Shown here: positions 27,612 to 36,502 of the stretch, piece after piece
How positions within the stretch are numbered: the first letter of the stretch is position 1
How the letters are laid out: every line of letters begins with the position of its first letter
NCBI GenBank assembly: GCA_017948555.1
Contig: JAFMYY010000001.1
Coordinates: 186,001 to 250,000 of the forward strand
Source of the DNA: Cesiribacteraceae bacterium YIM B00369
GTDB taxonomy: Bacteria > Bacteroidota > Bacteroidia > Cytophagales > Cyclobacteriaceae
Direction: 5' to 3'
DNA length: 64,000 bases
Program-made: the position numbers and the translations under genes
Notes under the pieces: model-generated
What the model saw: only the letters and a program-made list of their open reading frames with translations
Told to the model about the DNA's origin: nothing
The model's database searches: none

Positions 27612-28079
27612 AAGGATCTGGTAAATAATTGGCTATAAGGATGTTCGTTTTGCTGATCATAAAACTAGTGCATCCGGAGTCCGTAAAACGGGCTACATTT
27701 TTCCACATATTACACAGATAAGTAAGCTTGCTTTATATAAAGAATTTAAGGTTATCAGAGTCTTGAGCTATCCTATGCCTGTAAAAAATAGAATTAAAGG
27801 AATAAGAGGTGCAGGTTTGGAGAAAAATGGCGACCGGCATTTACAGGTAAATGCCCTGTTTCCTTTAATTTATATACACGGACCGTGAGGTCTTGTTGTC
27901 TGAATCAGGAGGCCATGCCTGTTGTTTTTAATATCAGCAGTTATTTCGGGGCGCGGAAAAAGTTAAAGCCTCCTGTACAGGGAAGAGTTTATGATTTTCT
28001 CTTCCTTATACAGGAGGCTTATTTTATACCACCTCCTGTTGCCGGAGGTGGTGTTTAAAATAGTGTGGTAGTATCCTTC
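27612..28079. other. Intergenic region with several hairpins, no gene seen
   Basis: 468 nt containing a cluster of inverted repeats: GGCATTTA/TAAATGCC near 27837-27856, CACGG/CCGTG near 27878, AGGAGGCCATGCCT near 27908, and two larger stems at 27966-28021 and 28028-28052. The last two are downstream of the gene at 28080-28694 and may be its terminators. No protein-coding frame was recognised. Confidence 0.5.
27966..28052 (-). terminator. Two-hairpin terminator region of the 28080-28694 gene
   Basis: The first long hairpin pairs AAGCCTCCTGTA with its complement near 28010-28020; the second pairs ACCACCTCC (28028-28036) with GGAGGTGGT (28044-28052). Both lie just after the stop codon at 28080 on the minus strand. 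Neither has a clean T-run, so a Rho-type or structured 3' end is possible. Confidence 0.6.
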
Positions 28080-28694
28080 TTAATCAATTTGAAATGACCT
28101 TGAGCTGTGCAGATTATTGCTCATCAGGGTCATGTTATATACACCGCTTTTTAATTTCGACATATTCAGGAGAGCTGCATAATCAGAAGGCTTAATGCCC
28201 GCCTGCTCATGAAGAATATTTCCCTGGCTGTCTTTGATAATGAAAGTTACATCCTTATCCAGATTGCTGTTTACTTTCAGGATCATTTTTTTATCCTCCT
28301 TCGATACTTTTGAAATGAAGTTTGATAAATAAAAGTCATCTTTCTGAATAGTCAGGCCGCTCTCATCTTTAATAACTACTTTTCTAACAGCCATGGCAGG
28401 CTGGTTGATGTCAATAAAATACTTTCCGCTTTTGATTTTTCCAAAATCAATCATTTTTGCATAGGCGGTTGCTGTGCTCTGGTCGGTAAATAAGACCACT
28501 CCTTCTTCATCCGATACGGTAACAGACACCGGCTCTTTTTTATTCAGAGAGTCAATGCTAAGCAGGGCAATTTCTTTTCCGGCCTTATAAAGGCTCAGGT
28601 TGATGTTGGACTGTGAAAAAGCCATTAAGCTTTGAAACATTAAGGCTGTTACAGCAACAATAAATTTGATTTGTCCTTTTTCAATCTTTCTCAT
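28080..28694 (-). CDS. Exported hypothetical protein, 204 aa
   Basis: The protein has a signal peptide (hydrophobic segment IKFIVAVTALMFQSLMA, cut near FSQ at residue 28). The mature part has two beta-sandwich-like repeats: one has LNKKEPVSVTVSDEEGVVLF and GKIKSGKYFIDI, the other NLDKDVTFIIKDSQGNILHE and SKLKSGVYNMTL. This resembles immunoglobulin-like or T9SS-CTD-like folds but lacks the PNP motif of the sorting domain. The family is not recognised. It may be a cell-surface or periplasmic adhesin-like protein. Confidence 0.75.
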   Translation of the reverse strand: MRKIEKGQIKFIVAVTALMFQSLMAFSQSNINLSLYKAGKEIALLSIDSLNKKEPVSVTVSDEEGVVLFTDQSTATAYAKMIDFGKIKSGKYFIDINQPAMAVRKVVIKDESGLTIQKDDFYLSNFISKVSKEDKKMILKVNSNLDKDVTFIIKDSQGNILHEQAGIKPSDYAALLNMSKLKSGVYNMTLMSNNLHSSRSFQID

Positions 28695-29018
28695 AATCGT
28701 CCGCTTTTTAAATAATTTGTATGCAAGTATAAGAGGATTTTAGTTAAAGTGTTACAATATTTTTAAAAATTAATAGGATATGAAATGTCATTCGTAATTT
28801 TAGCATCATTTTGGTGAATAATTTTTAAAATTTAGGCAAGTGCAATGGATTGCACTATATAATTGTGGAAACTGCTACCGTTTGCGGGTTCAAATATTTG
28901 AAAAGAATTTAAAACATGTAATTTTACTATTTTTATTACATGAATATTACATGGCCTGCAAAAGTGCTCAAAACGATATCCGGGGGTGAATTTCCTGAAG
29001 GTCTCAGGCAAAAAAAAA
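28695..29018. other. AT-rich upstream region with palindromes
   Basis: This region holds a perfect inverted repeat AGTGCAAT-GG-ATTGCACT at 28839-28856 and, 60 nt further, CATGTAAT and two copies of ATTACATG. These may be protein-binding sites or hairpins upstream of the exported-protein gene. No gene was seen. Confidence 0.5.
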
Positions 29019-29076
29019 AAAACTCCTGCTTTTAGGTTGAAGAATTTTCCTTCAACCCAAAAGCAGGAGTTTTACT
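29019..29076 (-). terminator. Intrinsic terminator of the 97-aa gene
   Basis: A long near-perfect hairpin pairs AAACTCCTGCTTTTAGGTTG with CAACCCAAAAGCAGGAGTTT. On the minus strand it is followed by about ten T's, directly after the stop codon at 29121 (45 nt). A textbook terminator. Confidence 0.9.
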
Positions 29077-29120
29077 TTATTTTCATCCTCCCCAAAACAG
29101 GGGCAGGATATCAGTTAGCT

Positions 29121-29390
29121 CTATTTGTTGCCGCTATCCTGATTCTGCTGATCATCCCTGCGGTTAAACCGGTCCACAATACTTTCTGCGGTGCTTTTTG
29201 GAGATGTTTGCTGCTCACGGCCCTCCATTTTATTTTTCCGGTTTTCCAGGTCCATATCAATATTACGTCCTGTCCTGTCATTATCGGAATCAGGGTTTCT
29301 GAATCCTTCCATAGAACGGTTGGCAGGATTAATCTCTTTCCTGTCAGGACTTGCCGGATGGTTATCTTTTCTGTTTCTGTCGTTATTCAT
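29121..29390 (-). CDS. Highly polar hypothetical protein, 89 aa
   Basis: The ATG at 29390 (MNNDRNRKDNHPASPDRKEI) is preferred to one at 29414. The product is almost wholly polar with Asn, Asp, Arg, Glu and Lys and has no hydrophobic core, so it is likely intrinsically disordered. A strong terminator follows. No family is recognised. Such short disordered, Asn/Asp/Arg-rich proteins occur as stress or biofilm-related proteins in Bacteroidota, but the function here is unknown. Confidence 0.6.
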   Translation of the reverse strand: MNNDRNRKDNHPASPDRKEINPANRSMEGFRNPDSDNDRTGRNIDMDLENRKNKMEGREQQTSPKSTAESIVDRFNRRDDQQNQDSGNK

Positions 29391-29814
29391 AATCAGTTGG
29401 TTTAAATTAAACATTACTTTCTCTCCATTTTTTACGGATATTATATGGAGTGGTTGTTAAAGTAAGTATATAATCAGCTGATTAACAGATCTTTAAAAGC
29501 AGGAGGTGGTTTATGGCAGTGTTTGGCAGGGCGCGCATTTCTTTTTTGTTTTCCTTCTCACTGCGCTGTAAGGGAGGGAATGGGCTGGTGCTTTGGGAAG
29601 GAATAAGTCCCTTTAAAGTGTATTAAGAGCACTTTCCGGCAAAGCAAATTTGCTTTTTAAAACCTGAAGAAATAAAAAATATTACAAATCATCTTTTTCT
29701 CAAAAGCTTTTTGGGCGCGGTGGGGAATTTGTAAAATTTTTATTGTATATTTGAAAAAATAAGGAACAAATGTACCGCTGAAAATGTAAGAGGTGCATAA
29801 ATAAAAACAACAAC
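29391..29814. other. Region upstream of cspA-like gene 1
   Basis: 424 nt. Apart from the leader described separately, only short frames were seen and no RNA gene or strong hairpin. It should hold the promoter of the first cold-shock gene. Confidence 0.4.
29741..29814 (+). promoter_or_regulatory. Leader of cspA-like gene 1
   Basis: A candidate Bacteroidota -7 element TATATTTG is at 29746-29753. It is followed by a purine-rich untranslated leader including AAAATGTAAGAGGT and ATAAAAACAACAAC before the start codon. Similar motifs recur in the leaders of the two other cspA-like genes (31.8 and 38.9 kb). Confidence 0.6.
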
Positions 29815-30006
29815 ATGAATAAAGGAACAGTAAAATTTTTTAATGATCTGAAAGGTTTCGGATTTATTAAAGACGAAACATCAGATCAGGAATACTTCGT
29901 ACACGTTACAGGTCTGGTAAATGATATCAGAGAGAACGACGAAGTTACTTTTGACCTTGAAGAAGGAAGAAAAGGACTAAATGCAGTAAATGTAGCTCTT
30001 GCTTAA
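29815..30006 (+). CDS. CspA-like cold-shock protein, copy 1
   Basis: This 63-residue protein is a bare cold-shock domain. KGFGFIKD (RNP1) and EYFVHVTGL (RNP2) give single-stranded nucleic-acid binding. The family acts as RNA chaperones and is often induced by cold. It differs from copy 2 at two residues (Glu/Ala at 21, Thr/Ser at 32) and from copy 3 at a few. All three end with EEGRKGLNAVNV. A strong terminator follows directly. The presence of three nearly identical copies within 10 kb, each with a similar leader, suggests gene amplification and shared control. Confidence 0.95.
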   Translation: MNKGTVKFFNDLKGFGFIKDETSDQEYFVHVTGLVNDIRENDEVTFDLEEGRKGLNAVNVALA

Positions 30007-30022
30007 TTTTATATAAGTCATC

Positions 30023-30061
30023 AAAAAAAGAGGCTGTCCCGAAAGAGACAGCCTCTTTTTT
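30023..30061 (+). terminator. Intrinsic terminator of cspA-like gene 1
   Basis: A 10-bp stem AGAGGCTGTC/GACAGCCTCT with CCGAAAGA loop, followed by seven T's, 17 nt after the stop codon. Confidence 0.95.
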
Positions 30062-30090
30062 TGCTGCATTTTTTCAGGGGGTAAAAAATA

Positions 30091-30128
30091 AAAAAAACCG
30101 GCAACAGGAATTCCTGCTGCCGGTTTTT
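30091..30128 (-). terminator. Terminator of the SPW gene
   Basis: A near-perfect stem CCGGCAACAGGA/TCCTGCTGCCGG flanked by A and T runs on both sides. It is well placed to end the minus-strand SPW gene (stop at 30165) and could act in both directions. Confidence 0.85.
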
Positions 30129-30164
30129 TTAAAACATTTTTAAAGTGCGTTAAGTCTGTTTTAC

Positions 30165-30686
30165 TTACAGGTCTCTCTTTGCACGTTCATTTTCGCTGCG
30201 GCTTCTTGTATCTGCATTAGACCCCATAGGTGGCCTTGATCCCGGTGTGGTGGCATTATTTGTTTTCCGGTCGCCATAAGTATTGCCATTAGTTGCAGTA
30301 GCTGGCCTGTTGTGGGAGGTTGTAGTGTTCCTGTGTGCAGTATCCGGTACACGTTTGGTACACAGCGCAGTGATTATCTCTGTCAGACCGAGAATCAGGT
30401 GTGGCAGATATACATAATCAGCAAAGTCGAACAACCATGGCGAAACTGCCAGAAAAGCGCCACCGGCCATATCCATGAGCAGGTGGGTTGGCATTGAAAG
30501 CTTTCTTACCGCACTTAGCTCATAATCTGTAACCAGACTGTAAACAATTACACCGGCACCTAAAATAACCGGTACCCATGTTTCTGCTCCTCCTCTGTTA
30601 AAATCCAGGATCCATGGAGCGGCAATTAATAATGCACCCATCAGGTAATCAATAATACCGTGAATGCGCGTTGGGATAAATCTCAT
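30165..30686 (-). CDS. SPW-repeat membrane protein
   Basis: This 173-residue protein has about 110 residues of four hydrophobic helices arranged as two SPW repeats: APWILDFNRGG and SPWLFDFADY are the two motifs. The C-terminal 55 residues are a polar, Asn/Thr/Arg-rich tail (TSHNRPATATNGNTYG) that looks disordered. SPW proteins are small integral membrane proteins of unknown function; the tail is not usual in the family. The adjacent polar 89-aa gene has similar composition, so shared history is possible but unproven. Confidence 0.85.
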   Translation of the reverse strand: MRFIPTRIHGIIDYLMGALLIAAPWILDFNRGGAETWVPVILGAGVIVYSLVTDYELSAVRKLSMPTHLLMDMAGGAFLAVSPWLFDFADYVYLPHLILGLTEIITALCTKRVPDTAHRNTTTSHNRPATATNGNTYGDRKTNNATTPGSRPPMGSNADTRSRSENERAKRDL

Positions 30687-30852
30687 AAGTTATAAAAATT
30701 AAAGTTTCACATCTAAAAAATAGCACATAATTACCTGGCTGTATACGACTTGTGGTAAGGAAAGGTTTTTGCGGATATTGAATATATACAAAAAATTAAA
30801 ATTTAGAATACTGTCTGACAGAGTAAATATTCCACTGCTGGCAGGAATAAAT

Positions 30853-30893
30853 AAAAAGAGCCTTCGGAAATTAATCAGAAGGCTCTTTTTTTT
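30853..30893 (-). terminator. Terminator of the SDR gene
   Basis: A 9-bp stem AGAGCCTTC/GAAGGCTCT with 12-nt loop and T-runs at both ends, 14 nt past the stop codon of the SDR at 30907-31623. Confidence 0.9.
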
Positions 30894-30906
30894 CAGTGAG
30901 TTTAAA

Positions 30907-31623
30907 TTAAGGGTTTGTAGACCACATGCCTGCTTCTTTTATGAACATGCGGCGGTTAAGCTTAAGCTGGGCAATCATAAATTCAGCAAGGTCATCAGGG
31001 TGCATTACTCTTTCCGGCTCATTGCCAATAAGGTTAGAGCTGTAGGCCAGTTCGGTTACTACGGTACTCGGGGTAAGGGTGCTTACGCGAATGTTATGCT
31101 TGCGTACTTCCTGCATCAGAGATTCAGACATGCCTATCAGTGCAAATTTTGATGCGCTGTAAGCACTGGTTACTGCGGCGCCCCGCTGGCCCGCGGTTGA
31201 GGAAATGTTAATGATGTCGCCTGTTTTACGCTCGATCATATCGGGCAATACGGCACGGGCTACATAATATGCTCCCATCAGGTTTACCTGTATAATTTTT
31301 TCCCATTCAGCAGGTTCCAGCTCCAGGAACTTGCCAAATTTTGCTGTGCCTGCATTATTGATCAGGATATCGATTGGCCCTAAAGTTTTTTTCGCCTTTT
31401 CGGCTGCTGCATTTACAGCATTTATGTCAGCCACATCAGCTGTAAGCACGGCCACATTTACGCCCAGTGATTTTGCCTCTGCAGCTACTTCATTCAGTTG
31501 TTCTTCGGTCCGGGCCAAAAGGGCAACATTTGCACCTTCTTTTGCCAGAGCAATGGCTGTTGCACGTCCTATACCTTTTCCTGCCCCGGTTATCAGGGCA
31601 TTCTTACCTTTTAATGATTCCAT
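30907..31623 (-). CDS. 3-ketoacyl-(acyl-carrier-protein) reductase-type SDR
   Basis: This 238-residue SDR has [20 protein letters not shown] (residues about 11-30) as NAD(P) site, INNAGTA, and the catalytic YSASK (Tyr155/Lys159 region) within [19 protein letters not shown]. This is the classical architecture, similar to FabG and related 3-oxoacyl-ACP reductases, although the exact substrate cannot be determined. It is a single gene with its own terminator. Confidence 0.93.
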   Translation of the reverse strand: MESLKGKNALITGAGKGIGRATAIALAKEGANVALLARTEEQLNEVAAEAKSLGVNVAVLTADVADINAVNAAAEKAKKTLGPIDILINNAGTAKFGKFLELEPAEWEKIIQVNLMGAYYVARAVLPDMIERKTGDIINISSTAGQRGAAVTSAYSASKFALIGMSESLMQEVRKHNIRVSTLTPSTVVTELAYSSNLIGNEPERVMHPDDLAEFMIAQLKLNRRMFIKEAGMWSTNP

Positions 31624-31799
31624 TTGTTCCTTTTTTTATCTGTATAAAAATAAACCGTACGGCTGCTGTCGTACAGGCTTCCGGTAATAAACAGTCCAAA
31701 AGTATAAAGTTCTGATTTTATTAAAATGACTCTGAGGGCAGAAAATTTAAAATATCTTATTTTACCCCTCCGCGGAGCCGCAGGGAAGGTTTTTGAATG

Positions 31800-31874
31800 T
31801 TTATTGCATATTGAAGAAAAATAATGAACGTATGTGCTGTTAAAAATGTAGAAGGTATATACAAAAACAATAAC
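31800..31874 (+). promoter_or_regulatory. Leader of cspA-like gene 2
   Basis: The leader resembles that of copy 1: a TTTATTG box, a TGAACGTATGTGCTG segment and AAAATGTAGAAGGT before ACAAAAACAATAAC and the start codon. Only some blocks match in all three copies, pointing to a conserved leader element rather than a recent large duplication. Confidence 0.55.
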
Positions 31875-32066
31875 ATGAATAAAGGAACAGTAAAATTTTT
31901 TAATGATCTGAAAGGTTTCGGATTTATTAAAGACGCAACATCAGATCAGGAATACTTCGTACACGTTTCAGGCCTGGTAAATGACATCAGAGAGAACGAC
32001 GAAGTTACTTTTGATCTTGAAGAAGGAAGAAAAGGACTAAATGCAGTAAATGTAGCTCTCGCTTAA
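31875..32066 (+). CDS. CspA-like cold-shock protein, copy 2
   Basis: This 63-residue cold-shock domain differs from copy 1 at only two residues, with the same RNP1 (KGFGFIKD) and RNP2 (EYFVHV) motifs. The open frame extends upstream to 31824, but the ATG at 31875 gives the family's MNKGTVKFFND start and equal length to the other copies. Its terminator is separate from copy 1's, so each copy is transcribed alone. It is 1.9 kb from copy 1, with the SPW and SDR genes between them. Confidence 0.93.
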   Translation: MNKGTVKFFNDLKGFGFIKDATSDQEYFVHVSGLVNDIRENDEVTFDLEEGRKGLNAVNVALA

Positions 32067-32082
32067 TTTAAAAATATAAGTC

Positions 32083-32126
32083 AAAAAAAAAGGTTATCTC
32101 CATGCGGGGATAACCTCTTTTTTTTG
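32083..32126 (+). terminator. Intrinsic terminator of cspA-like gene 2
   Basis: Stem AGGTTATCTCC/GGGGATAACCT with a short loop, followed by nine or more T's, about 20 nt after the stop. Confidence 0.93.
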
Positions 32127-32250
32127 TGGGTCACAGCTTTATTTTTAATTAAGGGCACAGCTTAAGGGAGCATCCTCTCTGAGTCATTTTCCGGCTTCTT
32201 CTTCTTCTGCTGCTGTATAATAAAGGTGAAGCGATGGTGGTGGTGTTTTT

Positions 32251-34689
32251 TTAATTTCCGCCGGCCCTGTTAAGCTCTTCCAGGTTGGTGTTCCTTTGTT
32301 TCATCTCGAATTTTTCGCCTCTGCTGAAGCGGTACCTGAGGTTGATGCCCAGGGAGCGGGAGCCGAAGTACTGGTTAAACTGGTTAATATCGTCTCCTAC
32401 ATTGGCACCCCCGATCAGCTGCCGGCTCCTGAAAATATCGTTTACGTTCAGACTTGCCTCCAGCTTATCCTGCAGGAAAGATTTCTTTACCCCCATATCT
32501 GCCCACCACTGCGACTGAATGCGGTAAAGACCCCAGACGGCAGGTCCCTGGTAGCCAGCGTTTACCTCAAGTTTAAAACCTTTTGGCAGTATTATATTAT
32601 GGTTTGACTGAAACAGGTAGAAAAGCTGGTTGTTTCTTTCCAGCCTGTTGTTAAGTACAGTTGAAAACTTCTGGTAGGCGACAGTGGTATTGTTGTTGGT
32701 ATCCCAGTTCTTCATGATTTTAAAAGGAGCTACAAAAGTGGCGCTCAGGTTTTCAGAATCATCCACATTTTGCCTGTTAAAAGTAGTGATTTTGGTTTCC
32801 TCATTCAGGACAGGTACCTCCGCAATAAAATCTTTGGTTACTGTATATTCCAGCATTAAGTTATAAGTCTTTTTAAAAGTATGCGTCATGCCCAGGGAAT
32901 GCGAATACTCGGGGCGCAGGTATGGGTTGCCCTGCACAAGTGTATTTGGGTCCAGGTAAAAGATGAAAGGATTTAGCTGCTCGTAGTGAGGTCGTTCAAT
33001 CCGGCGGCTGTAGTTATAATTAATCTGGTAATTATCGCTGATGTTTTGCTGCACAAATACACTTGGAAAAAGGTTGAGGTACTCACGCGGGGTTTCCTGG
33101 TTCCTGCTTAAAGAAATTCCTTTTGCTACGGTTTGCTCCGCTCTTAAGCCGGCTGTTACACTTATCTTACTGCTGAGGGGTGTGCTTAAGTTCAGGTAAG
33201 CGGCATATATATTCTCATCGTAAATAAAATGGTTGCTTTTTGAGGGGTCAGCTACCCTTCCTTCGCTCAGGTTTGTGAAAAAGCGCAGCTCATTGTCCGA
33301 TACCACACGGCTTGCTTTAGCTCCCAGCTCCAGCTTCCGTTTGTTTTTCAGGGCCTTTGTATAATCTATTTTAGCCGCATAAATGTCGTAGCCTGTAGGG
33401 TTTTCGCTGGTTAAGAGGCTGCGGTAATCTGTAGCGCCCGGAGCCAGGCTGTCGAAGCTGTTTTGAAAGCGCGCATTTCCGCTGTTATCAATACGGGCAA
33501 GGTCCAGGTCGGCAGATAAACTGCTGCCCAGGGTATCTAACTTACCCATATAGTGCAGGTTAAAAGTACCGTTTTTATATACATTTTCAGTATAATTATC
33601 GGCATCGATAAACAGGTCTTCCAGCGAATTGCCGTTGCGTATGTAGGTATCCGTCCTGAAATCAAAGGAAGATTTGTGTTGCGAAAGATTCAAAGTTGCA
33701 CCCACGCTGTGATTTTCGTTAATATCATAATCGGTGCCCAGGCGCAGTGAAGGGGTTTGTCGCAAAATATCTTCCCTGGCATCCTGGTCGAAGGTGGTGT
33801 TACTTTCAGGGGTATTGAACTCACGGGTAAAAACCGCATCGCGGAAGCGGGCGTGGCGGCCAAAGTCGAAGCTCCCGAAAGAGCTCCATTTGCCGGTTTT
33901 ATAATTAAGGTTAAGTCCTGTGGAATAGCCCTGCACTCCATTATAGTTATAGCCGGCATACATACTGCCGTTTATGCCGCTTATAGTATTCTTTTTAAGG
34001 TTAATATTAATAATGCCGGCGGTACCCTCCGCATCATACCTGGCAGATGGATTGTTGATGATTTCTATGTTCTTTATATTTTCAGCCGACATACCCTCCA
34101 GCATGCTTTGCAGCTCTTTGGCAGAAAGATAAGTTGGCCGGCCGTCGATCATTACCCGCACCCCCTGCTGGCCATTTAACTGTATGTTTCCGTCCTGGTC
34201 AATCCAGATGCCGGGCGATTTTGCCAGTACCTGGAAAGCAGTGTTTGTGGCAGCCAAAGCCGTACCTTCCACACTTACCACCATTTTGTCGGCCTCATTT
34301 ACAATTTTCGGTCTCATCGATTCCACCTTTACCTCTTTCAGCAGCTGAACATCTTCCTTCAAAGTAAGGGTACCAAAATTTTTACTGAAGTCCCCGTTTG
34401 GTATTGTAAAAGCAGGAGTGGTTGTCTGGCCAAAGCCAATAGCACTGAGCCTCAGGAAATAAGCCCCCGGCTTGCGGGGAGTATTTATGGAGAAGGATCC
34501 GTTAATGTCGGTTACAGCACCGCTTACAAGGGCTGAGTCGGCTGCCTGCATAAGGGCAACGTTGGCAAAGCCTGCTGCTTCGCCTTTTTCATCTTTAATA
34601 GTTCCGCTAAGCCGGCCACTGTTTTGGGCAAAAGATGCCTGTGCCAGACCAACAAAAAATGCGAGTGCTAAAAAGCTTTGGAGTTTCAT
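32251..34689 (-). CDS. TonB-dependent receptor-like outer-membrane protein
   Basis: This 812-residue outer-membrane protein has a signal peptide (cut near FAQNSG), a carboxypeptidase-regulatory-like domain (residues about 22-110: LSGTIKDEKGEAAGFANVAL), a plug-like region with the partial TonB-box-type segment, and a 22-strand-type beta barrel to the C-terminus. The FxSR-rich final strands and FNQYFGSRSLGINLRYRF fit barrel ends. It belongs to the 'outer membrane beta-barrel family' found widely in Bacteroidota. The ligand is unknown. It has no adjacent SusD-like partner. Confidence 0.9.
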   Translation of the reverse strand: MKLQSFLALAFFVGLAQASFAQNSGRLSGTIKDEKGEAAGFANVALMQAADSALVSGAVTDINGSFSINTPRKPGAYFLRLSAIGFGQTTTPAFTIPNGDFSKNFGTLTLKEDVQLLKEVKVESMRPKIVNEADKMVVSVEGTALAATNTAFQVLAKSPGIWIDQDGNIQLNGQQGVRVMIDGRPTYLSAKELQSMLEGMSAENIKNIEIINNPSARYDAEGTAGIININLKKNTISGINGSMYAGYNYNGVQGYSTGLNLNYKTGKWSSFGSFDFGRHARFRDAVFTREFNTPESNTTFDQDAREDILRQTPSLRLGTDYDINENHSVGATLNLSQHKSSFDFRTDTYIRNGNSLEDLFIDADNYTENVYKNGTFNLHYMGKLDTLGSSLSADLDLARIDNSGNARFQNSFDSLAPGATDYRSLLTSENPTGYDIYAAKIDYTKALKNKRKLELGAKASRVVSDNELRFFTNLSEGRVADPSKSNHFIYDENIYAAYLNLSTPLSSKISVTAGLRAEQTVAKGISLSRNQETPREYLNLFPSVFVQQNISDNYQINYNYSRRIERPHYEQLNPFIFYLDPNTLVQGNPYLRPEYSHSLGMTHTFKKTYNLMLEYTVTKDFIAEVPVLNEETKITTFNRQNVDDSENLSATFVAPFKIMKNWDTNNNTTVAYQKFSTVLNNRLERNNQLFYLFQSNHNIILPKGFKLEVNAGYQGPAVWGLYRIQSQWWADMGVKKSFLQDKLEASLNVNDIFRSRQLIGGANVGDDINQFNQYFGSRSLGINLRYRFSRGEKFEMKQRNTNLEELNRAGGN

Positions 34690-34964
34690 TATTCAGGTAT
34701 TTAATTTTCTGTAAAGTTGAAAAAATCTTTTTTTTTCTTTCATCATTTTTATGCCGGAGGCAGAAAAATAATTATGAGTGGACGGATTTCTGTTTCTTTA
34801 CATGAGCGGTAAAATCTCCGCTTGTGGCTGGCGGCTCCATGGCTGGTGCAGGGGGGGGGAGGCTTGCTTTCAGGGTAAGAAAAAAAGGATACCCTGCTGA
34901 CATACTGTTGTCAGTGGCCGTCCTTTTCTTTGCATTAAACCTTAACCCCTTAAAAAATAATGCT

Positions 34965-35471
34965 ATGGAAATTAAACAGAATGAAGTACCGGCCACTGCA
35001 CCTGCAACAACAGTATTAAGCCCTGAGGCTTTGCTTGCCCACTGGCAGGGCCATCGCAATCTTACCCGCAGGCTGATTGAAGCCTTTCCGGAAGATAAAC
35101 TTTTTACCTGCAGCATTGGTGGCATGCGGCCTTTTGCTGATATGGTAATGGAAATGCTGGCAATGGGAGCTCCGGGCATCCGGGGAATTGCAACGGAAGA
35201 ATGGGAGCCCTTTAACGAACAGTTAACGCATGGGAACAGCAAAGAAGAGGTTCTGCGGCTGTGGGATAAGGCAACGGAAGAAATTAATACCTGGTGGGCC
35301 GGAATACCGCCACATCGTTTTCAGGAAGTGGTTCTGGCTTTCGGGCAGTACGAAGATAAAGCTATTATGACCATCCTTTATTTTATCGATAACGAGATCC
35401 ACCACCGCGGGCAGGGGTATGTATACCTCCGCTCACTGGGTATTGAGCCGCCTTCATTCTGGGAGCGCTGA
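34965..35471 (+). CDS. DinB-family protein
   Basis: This protein of 168 residues starts at the ATG at 34965 (MEIKQNEVPATAPATT). It has the four-helix DinB fold with metal-binding His residues in HWQGHRN and DNEIHHRGQG. DinB-like proteins are metal-dependent and include bacillithiol transferases and other thiol-transfer enzymes; the role here is unknown. The open frame extends upstream through a GTG (34824) containing nine G's at 34851-34859 and a hydrophobic stretch. This extension is not typical of DinB and is treated as upstream sequence. Confidence 0.85.
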   Translation: MEIKQNEVPATAPATTVLSPEALLAHWQGHRNLTRRLIEAFPEDKLFTCSIGGMRPFADMVMEMLAMGAPGIRGIATEEWEPFNEQLTHGNSKEEVLRLWDKATEEINTWWAGIPPHRFQEVVLAFGQYEDKAIMTILYFIDNEIHHRGQGYVYLRSLGIEPPSFWER

Positions 35472-35637
35472 AAACAGGCAGGACATCAGTACCGCTTTTC
35501 CGGGCAAAAAAGCTGTAGCGGAGGTCTGAATTTTTATCATCAGCAGGCAAAGAATAATTTTATTTTCAGTACAGAAATCCTGTAAAAGTCATAATAAATT
35601 CAGTACCTTTTCGCCTTATTTAAAAACACTAACCAAC

Positions 35638-36186
35638 ATGAAGTTTTTGAACAACAAGTCTTTAGTTGCCATCCTGATGTTTGCGTTTTTCCTTATGGCA
35701 GGAAACGTAATGGCCCAGTCTGATAAATCGAAGCGTGCAAGCCCGCCGGCAAAAGCCAGTGGAAAAGTGGGTAATACTCAGATTGTTATTGATTACAGTC
35801 AGCCTTCGGTAAAAGGCCGAGAAATTTACGGAGGCCTGGTACCTTACGGCCAGCTATGGCGCACCGGAGCTAATGAAGCCACCACCTTTGAGGTGAGTAA
35901 TGATGTGCTGATTGAAGGCAAGCCTTTGGCAGCCGGAAAATATGCGCTTTTTACCATTCCCGGAGAAAAAGAATGGACCGTTATTTTTAATGAAAACACC
36001 AACCAGGGTGGAACCGGCTCTTACGACGAAAGCCTTGATGCCCTGCGCATAACGGCTAAGCCTAAAAAGGCAAAGGAAAAAATGGAAAAGATGACTTTTG
36101 ATGTAAAGAACAACGGAAAGGTTAGTCTGGTTTGGGCCGACACTGCCGTGGAATTTCAGGTAAAAGAAGCAAAAAAGAAAAAATAA
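35638..36186 (+). CDS. DUF2911 protein
   Basis: This 182-residue exported protein has a signal peptide (cut near VMAQSD). The mature part matches DUF2911: RASPPAKASGKVG, IDYSQPSVKGREIYGGLVPY and GQLWRTGANEATTFE are family landmarks. The family's function is unknown, and it is common in Bacteroidota. The C-terminus is Lys-rich (QVKEAKKKK). It follows the DinB gene by 166 nt and is probably transcribed alone; a weak hairpin follows the stop. Confidence 0.93.
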   Translation: MKFLNNKSLVAILMFAFFLMAGNVMAQSDKSKRASPPAKASGKVGNTQIVIDYSQPSVKGREIYGGLVPYGQLWRTGANEATTFEVSNDVLIEGKPLAAGKYALFTIPGEKEWTVIFNENTNQGGTGSYDESLDALRITAKPKKAKEKMEKMTFDVKNNGKVSLVWADTAVEFQVKEAKKKK

Positions 36187-36502
36187 TTAATTGCTGTTTT
36201 GCAAAAGAATTAAAAGGAGGGGCTCAGGCTCTTCCTTTTTTTGTTTGAGGATTCTTATCCGGCAACACCTTGTTTACTTTTTTTTCAGGTATTTCTGCGT
36301 GTTTTTTTATCGCTGTTTTTAAGCTCCTGAAAGGCAGGAGGGAAGGATGTTAAGGCGGCAGTACGGATATTCCGGAGCATGGCCCGGGCGAAAATACGCT
36401 CTCATAAAAAGCTTCGGTTTATAAATTGCAGGCCTGGCGGGATTAATATTTTACAGATAAGCTGTATTTTTGTATTTGCAGCCATTATTAAGCCGCATAT
36501 TT
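36187..36502. other. Intergenic region with weak terminator
   Basis: 316 nt. An imperfect stem AAAAGGAGGGG/CTCTTCCTTTT near 36209-36245 followed by T's could end the DUF2911 transcript. Nothing else was recognised. Confidence 0.45.
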
